This document shows, in pieces, positions 1 through 9,567 of a DNA stretch of 64,000 bases. A program made the position numbers and the translations under genes. The stretch comes from Psychrobacter arcticus 273-4 (lineage in GTDB: Bacteria; Pseudomonadota; Gammaproteobacteria; Pseudomonadales; Moraxellaceae), in contig NC_007204.1 of assembly GCF_000012305.1 (NCBI RefSeq), positions 806,001 to 870,000 on the forward strand, in the 5' to 3' direction. Below the pieces are notes generated by a model. It made no database searches. It was not told where the DNA came from and saw only the letters and a program-made list of their open reading frames with translations. Position 1 is the stretch's first letter; every line of letters begins with the position of its first letter.

Positions 1-308
1 TAGATGATGAAAAAGCGGGCGGTTTTTACGCTGAGCACGCTGAGCGTCCATTTTATAACGACCTAAAATCTTTCATGATGTCAGGTCCAGTATTGGTATC
101 AGTACTAGAAGGCGAAAATGCTATCGCTAAGCATCGTGAAATCATGGGCGCTACTAACCCAAAAGACGCAGCTGAAGGCACTATCCGTGCTGATTTTGCT
201 AGCAGCATCGATGAAAACGCTGTTCATGGTTCAGATTCAGCAGAATCAGCAGCACGTGAAATCAGCTACTTCTTCAATGAAGAAGAAGTTTGTGCACGTA
301 CGCGTTAA
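1..308 (+). CDS. ndk: Nucleoside diphosphate kinase, C-terminal part (5' end outside window)
   Basis: The reading frame is open from base 3 and ends at the TAA at 306-308, so only about 101 C-terminal residues are present. They contain the family's conserved run [17 protein letters not shown] and the active-site histidine environment [11 protein letters not shown] moves the gamma phosphate between nucleoside triphosphates and diphosphates through that phosphohistidine, balancing cytoplasmic NTP and dNTP pools. The family is about 141-143 residues long, so about 40 N-terminal residues lie before the window. ndk next to rlmN is a common gammaproteobacterial order. Internal ATG codons in this frame are not real starts. 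Confidence 0.95.
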
Positions 309-430
309 TAGCAGCTTTTATTAACAGATTTTATTAACAGCCACTGTTATCCATAATAATAGCGCTGATTAATTATTAGTGTAACGAGACGGCTTATATC
401 TTTTGGTATAAGCCGTTTTAGCTATTATAA

Positions 431-585
431 TATAGTCAGTCCTAAGTAAAAGAAATACAGATGTTATAAAGCACTACTGGGGTTAATTTTTCTTGCTTGC
501 TGTGCCTACGCAGACAGAGGCTGCGAATAATTAACCCCAGTAGCGCTGCACTCTTTTAAAAGTGGATCAATTATAGTCTAACTAT
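431..585. repeat. Palindromic TA-flanked repeat, subtype 3
   Basis: This copy sits in the 477-bp gap between ndk and rlmN, which otherwise shows nothing recognisable. It begins TATAGTCAG and has the family core GCTGTGCCTACGCAGACAGA near 499-518. Its stem arms, CTACTGGGGTTAAT and ATTAACCCCAGTAG, are unlike those of the other copies but pair perfectly with each other. The right border is uncertain (575-587). Confidence 0.75.
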
Positions 586-785
586 GCATTGAAATTTTAA
601 CTTTTCTCCCTCATTATTGGTTTTACTTAGCGTTATCAATCCTTTATCAGTATGTTTCTATCAATTTCTGATAAAAAATGCACTCATAACGGATTGCTCA
701 TGCACTCATACATTAAGTATGTCTAGCAACGCCCATCTCAACAATTGCATCGCTTATATCAAAAAATGCAAAAAGGTTATTTATT

Positions 786-2015
786 ATGTCGACTGTCCAA
801 ACCCCTGTCCAATATCTCCCAGCCAAAACTGCTAACAGCATAAAATTGGTAGACGAGGCGCAGGCAAAAACCAATCTACTAGGCATGACACAAGCACAAT
901 TGGCGGATTACTTTAAGAGTATTGGCGAAAAGCCGTTCCGCTCGACGCAAGTCATTAAGTGGATATATCAGCAAGGGGTGACAGATTTTGAGCAAATGAC
1001 CAATTTAAGTAAGTCTTTGCGAGATAAGTTATCAGCCAATGCCTGTGTGATACCACCAAAGGTTATCCATCGCCAATATAGTGATGATGGTACGCGCAAA
1101 TGGGTATTTGAAGTGACTGGCGGCTCATTGGTTGAGACGGTATTGATTCCGGCAGATGACAGTAAGTTAAATGGTCGCAAAACCTTGTGTATCTCCTCGC
1201 AAGTCGGCTGTGCGCTGGACTGTAGCTTCTGTAGTACGGGCAAGCAGGGCTTTGAGCGCGATTTAACGGCGGCTGAGATTCTCGGACAATTATGGGTGGC
1301 CAATGCTTCTTATATGAGCGATGAAAACGACAGCTTAGAGAATATTGACCATAGTTTATGGGAAAATAATGTCACCAATGTGGTCATGATGGGCATGGGT
1401 GAGCCGTTATTAAACTATCGTCCCGTTGTCAGCTCAATGGAGTTGATGCTCAGTGATCATGCCTATGGTTTATCAAAGCGCCGTGTCACTCTATCTACCT
1501 CAGGTGTGGTGCCAAAAATGTATGAGTTGGCAAAAGAGCTGGACGTCGCTTTAGCGATTTCATTACACGCGCCAAATGATGAGCTGCGTAATGAATTGGT
1601 ACCGATTAACAAAAAATATCCGTTAGAGCAGTTAATGGCAGCGGCGAGAAATTACGTCTTTGACGTGAACCCGCGCCATAAAAAACATGTGACGATCGAA
1701 TATGTCATGTTAGACGGTGTCAATGATAGTAATGAGCATGCTGAGCAACTGGTTGCCTTATTGGGTGATTTGCCAAGTAAGATTAACTTGATACCGTTTA
1801 ACCCATTCCCACATGCAAATTATGATAAGTCGAGTAACAATCGCATTCATGCCTTTAGCAACATATTAAGTGAAGCAGGTTTTGTTTGTACCATTCGCCA
1901 AACGCGCGGTGATGACATTGATGCCGCTTGTGGGCAATTGGTTGGGCAGGTAGCCGATAGAACACGTCGCTCAGCCGCTTGGCAGCAAAGTATTAAAGAC
2001 CGCGAAAATAGTTGA
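786..2015 (+). CDS. rlmN: Dual-specificity 23S rRNA m2A2503 / tRNA m2A37 methyltransferase RlmN
   Basis: This radical-SAM enzyme methylates C2 of A2503 in 23S rRNA and, in the characterised E. coli homologue, A37 of some tRNAs. The 409 residues carry the cluster motif [11 protein letters not shown] (CxxxCxxC) after an N-terminal accessory domain of about 110 residues. The conserved GMGEPLLNY and the C-terminal [13 protein letters not shown], which holds the resolving cysteine, are present. An AAGG about 9 bases before the ATG supports the start. It opens the run rlmN-pilF-rodZ-ispG-hisS-yfgM-bamB-der, the usual gammaproteobacterial order. Family length is about 370-400, so the N-terminus is slightly long. 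Confidence 0.97.
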   Translation: MSTVQTPVQYLPAKTANSIKLVDEAQAKTNLLGMTQAQLADYFKSIGEKPFRSTQVIKWIYQQGVTDFEQMTNLSKSLRDKLSANACVIPPKVIHRQYSDDGTRKWVFEVTGGSLVETVLIPADDSKLNGRKTLCISSQVGCALDCSFCSTGKQGFERDLTAAEILGQLWVANASYMSDENDSLENIDHSLWENNVTNVVMMGMGEPLLNYRPVVSSMELMLSDHAYGLSKRRVTLSTSGVVPKMYELAKELDVALAISLHAPNDELRNELVPINKKYPLEQLMAAARNYVFDVNPRHKKHVTIEYVMLDGVNDSNEHAEQLVALLGDLPSKINLIPFNPFPHANYDKSSNNRIHAFSNILSEAGFVCTIRQTRGDDIDAACGQLVGQVADRTRRSAAWQQSIKDRENS

Positions 2016-2085
2016 TTAGGTTAATAAAAATGACTGCTATAGCTATCTAACGTAGCTATAGATGAATTAATGTATTAAAAAACCC

Positions 2086-2208
2086 CACTCTCAACTATCA
2101 TAATTTTTGGCGTAGGCTGTGGCTTTAGCCCAGCGTTTTTGGCAAATTGTTACGATTGACTGGGCTAAAAGCACCAGCCTACGATAGCCCATATTAAGTT
2201 GAGAGTCG
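2086..2208. repeat. Nested palindromic repeat, unrelated to the main repeat family
   Basis: About 120 bp with outer inverted ends (CTCTCAACTAT and AAGTTGAGAG) and inner inverted arms, GCGTAGGCTGTGGCTTTAGC and GGGCTAAAAGCACCAGCC, so the whole unit can fold into one long hairpin. It lies in the rlmN-pilF gap and has no coding potential. It resembles the short GTAGGCTGG/GCTTTAGCCC palindromes scattered in other gammaproteobacteria, and could be a MITE or a REP-type element. Confidence 0.6.
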
Positions 2209-2226
2209 CGTATTAAAAAGAATCCT

Positions 2227-2312
2227 ACTATAGTATTTTTTGTAGCCTCTACTATGCAGGCAGCAGCAAGCAAGCAAACAAGAAAAATTTATAGCAGTAA
2301 CGCGTTACTATA
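2227..2312. repeat. Shrunken, degenerate copy of the main palindromic repeat
   Basis: This 86-bp stretch begins TACTATAGTA and ends GTTACTATA. It holds a worn core, with TTTTTTGTAGCCTCTACTAT followed by GCAGCAAGCAAGC and then AAGAAAAATTTATAGCAG, alignable to the full-length copies. Most of both outer arms is missing. Confidence 0.5.
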
Positions 2313-2499
2313 ATATTATTTCTAGTATTGCAGACGGACTATGTTTAGCTGTCTTTTTTGCATCACAATGGTAATAAAATGTAGTCGCCAATGCTAGTAC
2401 TGAGGGAGTGAGACAATTAATGACAACTAAATTGTACTTATGGAGGCTAAATCTATTAAACTGATGCCTCGATGATCGAACGCATTGACTCACAGTTTT

Positions 2500-3447
2500 A
2501 TGATGGCGACCATAATGACTTCTAAAAATTCTTGTCAGTTCAAATATCAAACCTCTCTTTCTCATTCAGTGAGGCAGTTGGGCGCTACCGTTTTTGTTAG
2601 AAAAAGTGCTCAAGGTATATGGCTTGCCAGCACGTTAAGCGCTTTATTGATTTCTGGTTGTCAAAGCACGCCAACCAATGATTTAATAACGGGCACGCTT
2701 TATCAAACCTCAACGCAACCCAATGACAATCGTCAATTGGATCAGCAAGAAATTGCTCGCGTTCGAACGACACTTGCTGCACAATATATCCGCAAAAACG
2801 AGCTCGATGCTGCCCAAAGACAGCTCGAAAAAGCCTTTGCTGCCGATAGCCGTCATGCGCCGGCCTATGATATGATGGGTGTTTTGTTGCAGCAAGAGGG
2901 TAGCCGCCTTAATCTTGAAAAAGCCGAACAATTTTTTAAAAAAGCCATTGTGCTTGATAAAGATTTTGATCAAGCACACAACAATTATGGCGTGTATTTG
3001 TCGCAGATGAAGCGTTACAAAGAGGCAGCAGAGCAGTTCGAAATAGCAGGCGCTGCCCTTGGCTATGAAGGCCGTATTGGTGCGTTAGAAAACTTAGGTC
3101 GTACCTACCTTCAACTAAAGGATCATCCTGCCGCGGAAAAGGCTTTTTTACGGGCTTTAGATGGCAATCGAAACAGCATCATTGCGCATATTGAGATGGT
3201 TGACTTACTACTTGAGCAGCAGCGTTTTCAGCAAGCACAAAGACTCTATGATGAGACCTTGATATTGCTGCAAGGGCAGGGCGTTAGTCCACGCTTGCTA
3301 CTACAAGGTATCAAATTGGCGGCAGCGCAAAAAAACATCGAGACACGCCAACAATTGGCACAGCAACTTTTATCCGCTTATCCATTAAGTGATGAAGCAA
3401 AACAACTAAAGACTTGGCTTAACAATCCAGAGGCACCATGGAAATGA
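2500..3447 (+). CDS. pilF: Type IV pilus biogenesis/stability TPR lipoprotein PilF (PilW)
   Basis: PilF is an outer-membrane lipoprotein pilotin needed for assembly of the PilQ secretin of type IV pili. The protein has a signal peptide with the lipobox LISG-C. After it comes a chain of tetratricopeptide repeats (QYIRKNELDAAQRQLEKAF, then FKKAIVLDKDFDQAHNNYG). The start is uncertain: a TTG at 2485 and ATGs at 2500, 2503 and 2515 are in frame, none with a convincing ribosome site. From any of them the n-region is unusually long (over 25 residues before the hydrophobic core). The stop overlaps the start of rodZ, indicating translational coupling. The position between rlmN and rodZ is the family's typical place. 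Confidence 0.9.
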   Translation: MMATIMTSKNSCQFKYQTSLSHSVRQLGATVFVRKSAQGIWLASTLSALLISGCQSTPTNDLITGTLYQTSTQPNDNRQLDQQEIARVRTTLAAQYIRKNELDAAQRQLEKAFAADSRHAPAYDMMGVLLQQEGSRLNLEKAEQFFKKAIVLDKDFDQAHNNYGVYLSQMKRYKEAAEQFEIAGAALGYEGRIGALENLGRTYLQLKDHPAAEKAFLRALDGNRNSIIAHIEMVDLLLEQQRFQQAQRLYDETLILLQGQGVSPRLLLQGIKLAAAQKNIETRQQLAQQLLSAYPLSDEAKQLKTWLNNPEAPWK

Positions 3448-4259
3448 CCACCCCATTATCAAACACTAACTTTAACGCGCAGGGATCATTTGGTGCCATG
3501 TTGCAGCAAGCTCGCAAAGCTAAGCAAGTTAGCTTGGACGACGCGGCAAATGAATTGTTTATTTTAAAACGTCATCTGCAAGCGTTAGAAAACGAAGATT
3601 TTTCTGACTTGCCGCAAGTGGCGTTTGCACGCGGTTTTGCGATTAACTATGCCAAATATTTGGGTCTCGACCCAGTAAGAATAGCCAGTAGCTTTGATGC
3701 GGCATACCCAAATGAGCTAAAATCGCGTTCAGCCAGTAATACTCAGTCGCTACTGCGTCCGATGGGCACGCTACAGCGTGATACACACAGTCGCATTCGC
3801 TTCAATCCGCTGCTTATCATCGCCGTCATCGGTGTCGTTATTTTAGCGATTTTCCTATTCCGTATGGTCAGTAATGCGAGCAAGGAAAACACTGCGCCGC
3901 CTGTCTCTAGCGCTGAAGATATCTCAGCAGTAGAACAAGCACAAGGCGCCGCCATTAATACCGATGTTACAGGGGTTAGCGCTTCAGGTTCAGCACTAAA
4001 CTTAGGCGGTGGTGACGTTGCCCCCGCCACTTTAGATGTTAAGCTGACTGCTGCTGCTGTGGTCACTATTACAGACGCTACCGGTAGCAGCTTGATAGCG
4101 GGCTCGCAAAATGCGGGTGATTATCAATTATCAGGTATGCCACCGTTTAATGTACAGATCGATAATATCAATAACGTGCGCCTGATGCTTAATCAGCAAT
4201 CCGTCGCTTTAAACAGCTACGCAAATGGTCGCCAAGCCAGTTTTGAATTGGCGCCTTAA
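3438..4259 (+). CDS. rodZ: Cytoskeleton protein RodZ (HTH + DUF4115)
   Basis: RodZ links the MreB cytoskeleton to the wall-elongation machinery in rod-shaped cells. The 273-residue protein has an N-terminal XRE-like helix-turn-helix (about 17-85, with ARGFAINYAKYLGLDP), a basic juxtamembrane stretch, one transmembrane helix (about 122-141, LLIIAVIGVVILAIFLF), a low-complexity periplasmic linker, and a C-terminal DUF4115 domain (about 190-273). The start overlaps the end of pilF by 10 bp. An AGAGG lies 4 bases before the ATG at 3438 and 10 bases before the ATG at 3444, so the second ATG may be the one used. At 273 residues it is shorter than E. coli RodZ (337), through the linker. Confidence 0.9.
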   Translation: MEMTTPLSNTNFNAQGSFGAMLQQARKAKQVSLDDAANELFILKRHLQALENEDFSDLPQVAFARGFAINYAKYLGLDPVRIASSFDAAYPNELKSRSASNTQSLLRPMGTLQRDTHSRIRFNPLLIIAVIGVVILAIFLFRMVSNASKENTAPPVSSAEDISAVEQAQGAAINTDVTGVSASGSALNLGGGDVAPATLDVKLTAAAVVTITDATGSSLIAGSQNAGDYQLSGMPPFNVQIDNINNVRLMLNQQSVALNSYANGRQASFELAP

Positions 4260-4358
4260 TTTATTAACTGATTTATTTTTCAAAGCGAATATTGTTTATT
4301 ATTACCTTCAGTTTTATGGTTATTCTCGTTCTTACTGCTTTCATGAAAGGGTTTGTCT

Positions 4359-5474
4359 ATGTCAACGTCAGCGCCTATTAATCGTCGTCTTACTAAGAAA
4401 ATATATGTCGGTGATGTCGCGATTGGTGGTGATGCGCCGATTAGTGTGCAAAGTATGACCAATACCGATACCTGCGATGTGGCAGCGACTGTTGCCCAAA
4501 TTGAGCGCTGTGTTGAAGCAGGCGCTGATTTGATGCGCGTCTCTACCCCGACGATGGATACCGTTAAAGCATTTGGTGAAATTCGCAAATTGGTCAGCGT
4601 ACCCTTGATAGCGGATGTGCATTTTGACCACAAAATTGCTTTAGCGGTTGCGGCAGCGGGCGCAGATTGTCTGCGTATTAACCCAGGCAATATCGGTAGC
4701 GACGCCAAAGTACGTGAAGTCGTTGCCTGTGCCAAGCACTATAATATTCCTATTCGTATCGGCGTCAATGCTGGCTCTTTAGAAAAAGACATTCAGCGTA
4801 AGTATAAAGAGCCAAATGGTGCAGCAATGCTGGAATCAGCAATGCGTCATATTGATATATTAGAGCGCCTTAATTTTGATCAATATAAAGTGTCTGTCAA
4901 AGCCAGCAATGTGTTTTTGACCATGGATGCGTACCGTCTGATCTCAGCACAGATTGATAATCCGCTGCATTTAGGCGTTACGGAAGCCGGTGTCTATCGT
5001 ACTGGTTCGGTCAAATCTGCCATCGCGCTTGGTGGTTTATTATTGGACGGTATTGGGGATACGATTCGTATTTCCTTGGCAGCCGAGCCAGAAGAAGAGA
5101 TTAAAATTGGTTTTGATATCTTAAAATCACTCAATATTCGCTCTAATGGTGTCAACTTTATTGCTTGCCCAAGCTGCTCACGCCAAGAGTTTGACGTAAT
5201 TAGAGTAATGACCGCGTTAGAGTCGCGTTTAGAAGACATTCGTGAGCCAATGAATTTGTCAGTGATTGGCTGCAAAGTAAATGGTCCGGGTGAAGCAAAA
5301 GAAGCCGATATCGGTATCGTTGGTGCTGCACCAAAATCGCTGGTCTACCGTATGGGCGAAAAAAGCCATCTGATTGATACCGATAATTTGGTCGATGAGA
5401 TAGAAGGGATGGTACGCGCTCATGCAGAAGAATTGGCGAAAAAACGTGAAAATGAGATTATTCGCGTTAGATAA
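4359..5474 (+). CDS. ispG: 4-hydroxy-3-methylbut-2-en-1-yl diphosphate synthase (MEP pathway)
   Basis: IspG converts 2-C-methyl-D-erythritol cyclodiphosphate to HMBPP, the penultimate step of the MEP isoprenoid pathway, using a [4Fe-4S] cluster. The sequence has the TIM-barrel opening [12 protein letters not shown] and LRINPGNIG, and the cluster cysteines in [10 protein letters not shown] and [12 protein letters not shown]. An upstream in-frame TTG at 4353 is possible, but GAAAGG at 4345-4350 sits 8 bases before the ATG at 4359, which I therefore choose, giving 371 residues, normal for the family. It follows rodZ after about 100 bp and precedes hisS, as in most gammaproteobacteria. Confidence 0.97.
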
Positions 5475-5538
5475 TAAAATGTTTTACCAATAAAAATTAT
5501 AGAGCTGTTTGTTAAAATTTAAAGGACACGACCGAACC

Positions 5539-6867
5539 ATGATTAAAGCGATTAAAGGGTTTAATGATATTTTGCCTGCACAGTCTGCAAAATGGCTGTA
5601 TTTAGAGTCAATATTGGCTGATGTGCTAGGCAGATACGGTTATGAGCATATTCGCTTGCCTATCGTTGAGCAAACCGATTTGTTCGCTCGTGCCATTGGT
5701 GGTGCCACGGATATCGTTGAAAAAGAGATGTATAGCTTTACCGACAAGTCTGATCCACCAACGCCGCTAACCTTGCGTCCTGAAGGAACCGCAGGGGCAG
5801 TACGAGCGGTAAATGAGCACAATCTACTACGCGGTGATACGCCCAAACTTTGGTATATCGGTCCGATGTTCCGCTATGAGCGTCCACAAAAAGGGCGTTA
5901 TCGTCAGTTTCATCAATTGGGTGTCGAGAGCTTTGGTAGTGCCTTACCAGATGCCGATGCCGAGCTGATTGCGATGACCCATCTGATGTGGCAAGAGCTG
6001 GGTCTAAAAGATGAGATGCGTCTGCAGTTGAATAGTCTAGGCGAGCGTGATGAGCGTCATGCTTATCGTGAAGCGCTGGTAACCTATCTAACTGATAAGC
6101 AAGAGCAGCTAGATGAGGATAGCAAACGTCGCCTAACCACCAATCCACTACGTATTTTAGACAGTAAAGAAGCCAGCACCCAAGCCCTATTAATAGATGC
6201 ACCCAAACTTGCTAACTTTTTAGGCGAAGAGAGTGTGGCGCATTTTGAGCAAGTGCAAACTTATTTAACAGAGCTTGGCATTGATTTTGAAATCAATCCG
6301 CATCTGGTACGTGGTCTTGATTACTATAACAAAACCGTTTTTGAATGGGTCACTGATAAGCTTGGTAGTCAAGCAACGGTCTGTGCCGGCGGTCGTTATG
6401 ACGGTTTGGTTGGACAGCTAAAATCTATTGATACCCGTGATGCTAAAGCCGATGCTAAAGCCGATGCTAAAGCCGATAGTAAGCCAGTCAAATCTGAGCC
6501 TGCGGTTGGTTTTGCCATGGGGCTTGAGCGTCTATTATTGCTCATAGACGCGGTGGCACCCATTGCTGATATCCCTGCTTGTGACGTCTTTGTGGTCGCC
6601 CATCCTGAGGTTTATAGTGCTGGTATTGGTTATGCGCAAAACCTGCGTTATAGCCGTCCAGATTTGCGCGTCAAAATGGCAAGTGCCACTAGCCTAAAAG
6701 CCCAAATGAAAAAGGCGGATAAGTCGGGTGCTGCATTGACCGTTATTATCGCCCAGCAAGAGATTGATGATAAAACCATTAGTATCAAAGATATGCAAAC
6801 TGGCGAACAAAAAACAGCTGCTCAAGATTGGTTATCGGATAAAGATAACTTTTGTCGCCGTAAGTAG
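5539..6867 (+). CDS. hisS: Histidyl-tRNA synthetase
   Basis: A class II aminoacyl-tRNA synthetase that charges tRNA-His. Motif 2 ([20 protein letters not shown]), the histidine-specific motif [15 protein letters not shown], and motif 3 ([12 protein letters not shown]) are all present, followed by the anticodon-binding domain. The ATG at 5539 lies 12 bases after AAAGGA; the earlier in-frame TTG at 5509 would precede that ribosome site and is rejected. The 442 residues include an insertion at about residues 301-316 made of three 12-bp repeats (DAKA units), between the histidine motif and motif 3. This insertion is unusual and is listed separately. Confidence 0.97.
   Translation: MIKAIKGFNDILPAQSAKWLYLESILADVLGRYGYEHIRLPIVEQTDLFARAIGGATDIVEKEMYSFTDKSDPPTPLTLRPEGTAGAVRAVNEHNLLRGDTPKLWYIGPMFRYERPQKGRYRQFHQLGVESFGSALPDADAELIAMTHLMWQELGLKDEMRLQLNSLGERDERHAYREALVTYLTDKQEQLDEDSKRRLTTNPLRILDSKEASTQALLIDAPKLANFLGEESVAHFEQVQTYLTELGIDFEINPHLVRGLDYYNKTVFEWVTDKLGSQATVCAGGRYDGLVGQLKSIDTRDAKADAKADAKADSKPVKSEPAVGFAMGLERLLLLIDAVAPIADIPACDVFVVAHPEVYSAGIGYAQNLRYSRPDLRVKMASATSLKAQMKKADKSGAALTVIIAQQEIDDKTISIKDMQTGEQKTAAQDWLSDKDNFCRRK
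6439..6486 (+). repeat. 12-bp tandem repeat inside hisS
   Basis: Three exact copies of GATGCTAAAGCC (6439-6474) are followed by a degenerate fourth (GATAGTAAGCCA). The unit is a multiple of three, so the frame is kept and the protein gains repeated Asp-Ala-Lys-Ala. Confidence 0.95.
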
Positions 6868-6918
6868 CATTGAGTTTAGTATTAGCAATTTAATAACCAT
6901 TTTATCAGGTAAAAGTAT

Positions 6919-7713
6919 ATGGCTCTGACCCCTAATTCGCCGAATGCAGACAACTCAATGCAAGCGTTAAAGCAGTATGGCAGCTATATTGTCACCGCGA
7001 TTTTATTGGCGTTAGCCGCCTATTTTGGCTGGACTTATTGGCAAGATAATCATGCACGTGTGGATACCGTTGCAGCCGATCAATATGCGGATATTCAACG
7101 TCTTAATGCAGAAGTTAGCTTGGCGTCGCAAAATCCCGATCTAGAAGCGGACGCAAAAGCATCGTTAGAGAAGAGTCGTACTCAGCTAAATAAGAACATC
7201 GATACTTTAGTTGGCACCCATGGAGAATCGGTCTATGCTTGGCAGGCTCTGATGATTAAAGCGCGTCAACAAGTCGACAGTGATGATTTTAAGGCAGCAG
7301 GCGAGAGCTTTAAAAAGGCGTTAGCGATTGATTTGGGTGATGCAGGTCTAGAGGCGATTACCCGTTTGCGTTATGCGACCACGCTTTTGGCAGCAGGCGA
7401 TGCAAAAGCGGCATTGACAGAAGCCAGTCGTTACATGCCCAGCTCATTTGAAGCCAGTCAGCAAGAGTTACTTGGTGATATTTATTTAGCACAAGACAAT
7501 ACAGATTCAGCGATTAAATCCTATAATAATGCGTGGAATTTATTACGTGAGCGTCAAGAAACCCGCGCAGTATTGGCATTAAAAATGGAAAGTTTGGGTA
7601 TCGTCCCTGAGCCTATCGCTGAGCAAACCAGCCTTATTCAAGAATCTACGGCAACATCGCAAGCACCAGTGATGGAAGATTCAGTAGAAACTAATACCGG
7701 TGCTGGTGCATAA
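6919..7713 (+). CDS. yfgM: YfgM-like ancillary SecYEG translocon protein (TPR)
   Basis: An inner-membrane protein with a short cytoplasmic N-terminus, one transmembrane helix (about 20-40, YIVTAILLALAAYFGWTYW) and a periplasmic tetratricopeptide domain. The family in E. coli associates with SecYEG and the chaperone PpiD and helps hand exported proteins to periplasmic chaperones. The 264 residues are longer than E. coli YfgM (206), the extra length being a Ser/Thr/Glu-rich tail after about 235. It lies between hisS and bamB, the expected place. The start is supported by CAGGTAAAAGTAT just upstream. Confidence 0.88.
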   Translation: MALTPNSPNADNSMQALKQYGSYIVTAILLALAAYFGWTYWQDNHARVDTVAADQYADIQRLNAEVSLASQNPDLEADAKASLEKSRTQLNKNIDTLVGTHGESVYAWQALMIKARQQVDSDDFKAAGESFKKALAIDLGDAGLEAITRLRYATTLLAAGDAKAALTEASRYMPSSFEASQQELLGDIYLAQDNTDSAIKSYNNAWNLLRERQETRAVLALKMESLGIVPEPIAEQTSLIQESTATSQAPVMEDSVETNTGAGA

Positions 7714-7922
7714 AATTTTAAAACTAGAGGCTTAGTATTAAAAAAGTTAGTGCTGATTTCGATAGATATGGTAATACCTCAAAACGTTCTACAAAGGAAG
7801 TAGCATAATCAGTCAGAAGGATGATGATAACCGACACTTATTTGTACTAGGTTAGTATTGTTTTTTATCACTGATTAAACGCTAATTTATTAATGATTAA
7901 TTTATTTGTAGTGAGACCTATA

Positions 7923-9131
7923 ATGACTCAAGCTATTCGCTTTAACAATACCATCAAAGCCAAAACCATGCGCTCAACGGCCATGCATATAGCCGTAATT
8001 GCAGTGATGACAACTGCGGTCATTGGGTGTAATCGAGGTATCAAGCCAGTCGTCAATGACCCTGTAAAATTGGTACAAATTATCCAACCTGTTAGTGTAT
8101 TGCAGCCAGTTTTTAGTACCGACCTTGGTAATAAAAACGTCAGTAAAAAAGATCCGCTTACTTTGCAAGTTGGCTATGCCAATTCGCAAATCGTTACGGC
8201 CTCGCGCGCTGGTGATCTGGTTGGTTTTGATAAAGCTGGTCAGCGTTTATGGTCAGTGAATGTTGGCGACCAGATTACAGGTGGTGTTGCGATAGATGAG
8301 CTAAGCCAAACCGCTATTATCAGTACTCGTGGCGGTCTGGTTATGGCATTTGATAGCGTAACAGGTGCAAAACGCTGGCAGCAACAGCTTACCGGTTCAG
8401 TGCTAACGCCAGCATTGATCAGCAACAACCGCGTTATTCTATCAGCCAATGATGGTTTTCTGCATGGCTTATCACTACAGACCGGTCAGTCAGTCTGGCA
8501 GTTTGCTACCCAAGTCCCTGTGATTAGTGTACGTGGTAGCGCTGCACCAACGTTATTAGATGCCAAGACAGCATTGCTAGCGACTGCCGATGGACGCTTG
8601 CATGCTGTTACGGTAGATAATGGTTTGCCATTATGGTCAAGACGCGTTGGTGTGGGTACAGGCAGCAGCGAAGTTGAACGTATGAGCGACGTTGATGGTA
8701 TGCCGATTGTAGATAACAATCAGTTATTTGCTATCAGCTATAGTGGTCAGCTACTCGGTATTGATTTGGCATCAGGACAAGTATTGTTTGTTAATGAGCT
8801 TGCCAGCTTAAAAGCGCTTGCAGTCAATAATCAGCAAGTGGTTGCGACGAGCTTAGAGGGTAAAGTGGTTGCTTATAACCGCAGTAATGGTACTGTCTTA
8901 TGGGAAAGTGAAGAATTGGCCTATCGTCATTTGACCAATCCTGTGATGATTGGCAACTATATCGCAGTGGGCGATTTTGATGGAGTGGTGCATTTATTTG
9001 ACCCAGCCACCGGTAAGATTGTCAGCCGTGTACAGACCAAAGGCTCATTGACCAATTTGCAAGTACAAGGCAGCCGCTTGATGACCCAAAGCACCTCAGG
9101 TCAAGTAGCGATTTGGCAGTTGGCGCGCTAA
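7923..9131 (+). CDS. bamB: Outer membrane protein assembly factor BamB (lipoprotein)
   Basis: BamB is a beta-propeller lipoprotein of the BAM complex that inserts beta-barrel proteins into the outer membrane. A signal peptide ends in the lipobox AVIG-C, followed by repeated PQQ-type propeller blades (GDLVGFDKAGQRLWSVNVG; TGAKRWQQQLTGSVLTPAL; NGLPLWSRRVGVG; NGTVLWESEELAYR). The ATG at 7923 is preferred over one at 7893 because it leaves a more ordinary signal peptide; GTGAGACC precedes it. The 179-bp gap after yfgM is longer than elsewhere in the run, so bamB may have its own promoter. Confidence 0.93.
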   Translation: MTQAIRFNNTIKAKTMRSTAMHIAVIAVMTTAVIGCNRGIKPVVNDPVKLVQIIQPVSVLQPVFSTDLGNKNVSKKDPLTLQVGYANSQIVTASRAGDLVGFDKAGQRLWSVNVGDQITGGVAIDELSQTAIISTRGGLVMAFDSVTGAKRWQQQLTGSVLTPALISNNRVILSANDGFLHGLSLQTGQSVWQFATQVPVISVRGSAAPTLLDAKTALLATADGRLHAVTVDNGLPLWSRRVGVGTGSSEVERMSDVDGMPIVDNNQLFAISYSGQLLGIDLASGQVLFVNELASLKALAVNNQQVVATSLEGKVVAYNRSNGTVLWESEELAYRHLTNPVMIGNYIAVGDFDGVVHLFDPATGKIVSRVQTKGSLTNLQVQGSRLMTQSTSGQVAIWQLAR

Positions 9132-9567
9132 TCTTAATGACTTGCAGTCTTATCTAATGAGTATTGTTCCATATGGCTCATTGAATAGGCAGCCTAATAG
9201 TAAAATGAACAGAAAACGCTGCATTGTCAGCGTTTAATGCCTTGTAAAATTGCTTGTTTACATATCGGCTTTCGCGTACGCTATGCGACCGGTGCATTGT
9301 TGGCGTTATCTATATATAATAGCGATAGATAATGTCCATATATGATGCAGTCCTCTGAATATCATTTATTTATTCATTGTAAGATAGCCAAGAACTATTT
9401 TCTGGCTATCGTTTTATCTTATCATTCATTTAAATTTACGGTCAACTGCCACTATTTACTGCTTTATTACAACTATTTGGTATTTTATTATCATAGCAGC
9501 TTTGTAAAAGAGATTTTACCTAAGTAGTCGCATTGTCCGTCATTGTGCCTTTCACTGAGAGTAACCC
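9132..9567. other. bamB-der intergenic region
   Basis: No gene is seen in these 436 bp. Two hairpins are present: AAACGCTG/CAGCGTTT around 9213-9234 without a good T-run, and GATAGCCA/TGGCTATC around 9381-9408. The stretch is AT-rich and short open frames in it look random. Confidence 0.5.

Noticed and set aside
2091-2273. 60-residue ORF in the rlmN-pilF gap
   Set aside because: It runs across two palindromic repeats and is a by-product of them.
5509-5538. Upstream TTG start for hisS
   Set aside because: The ribosome site lies after it and before the ATG at 5539, and the extra residues are not part of the family.
9342-9527. 61-residue ORF between bamB and der
   Set aside because: Composition is that of random AT-rich DNA, with no ribosome site or recognisable motif.
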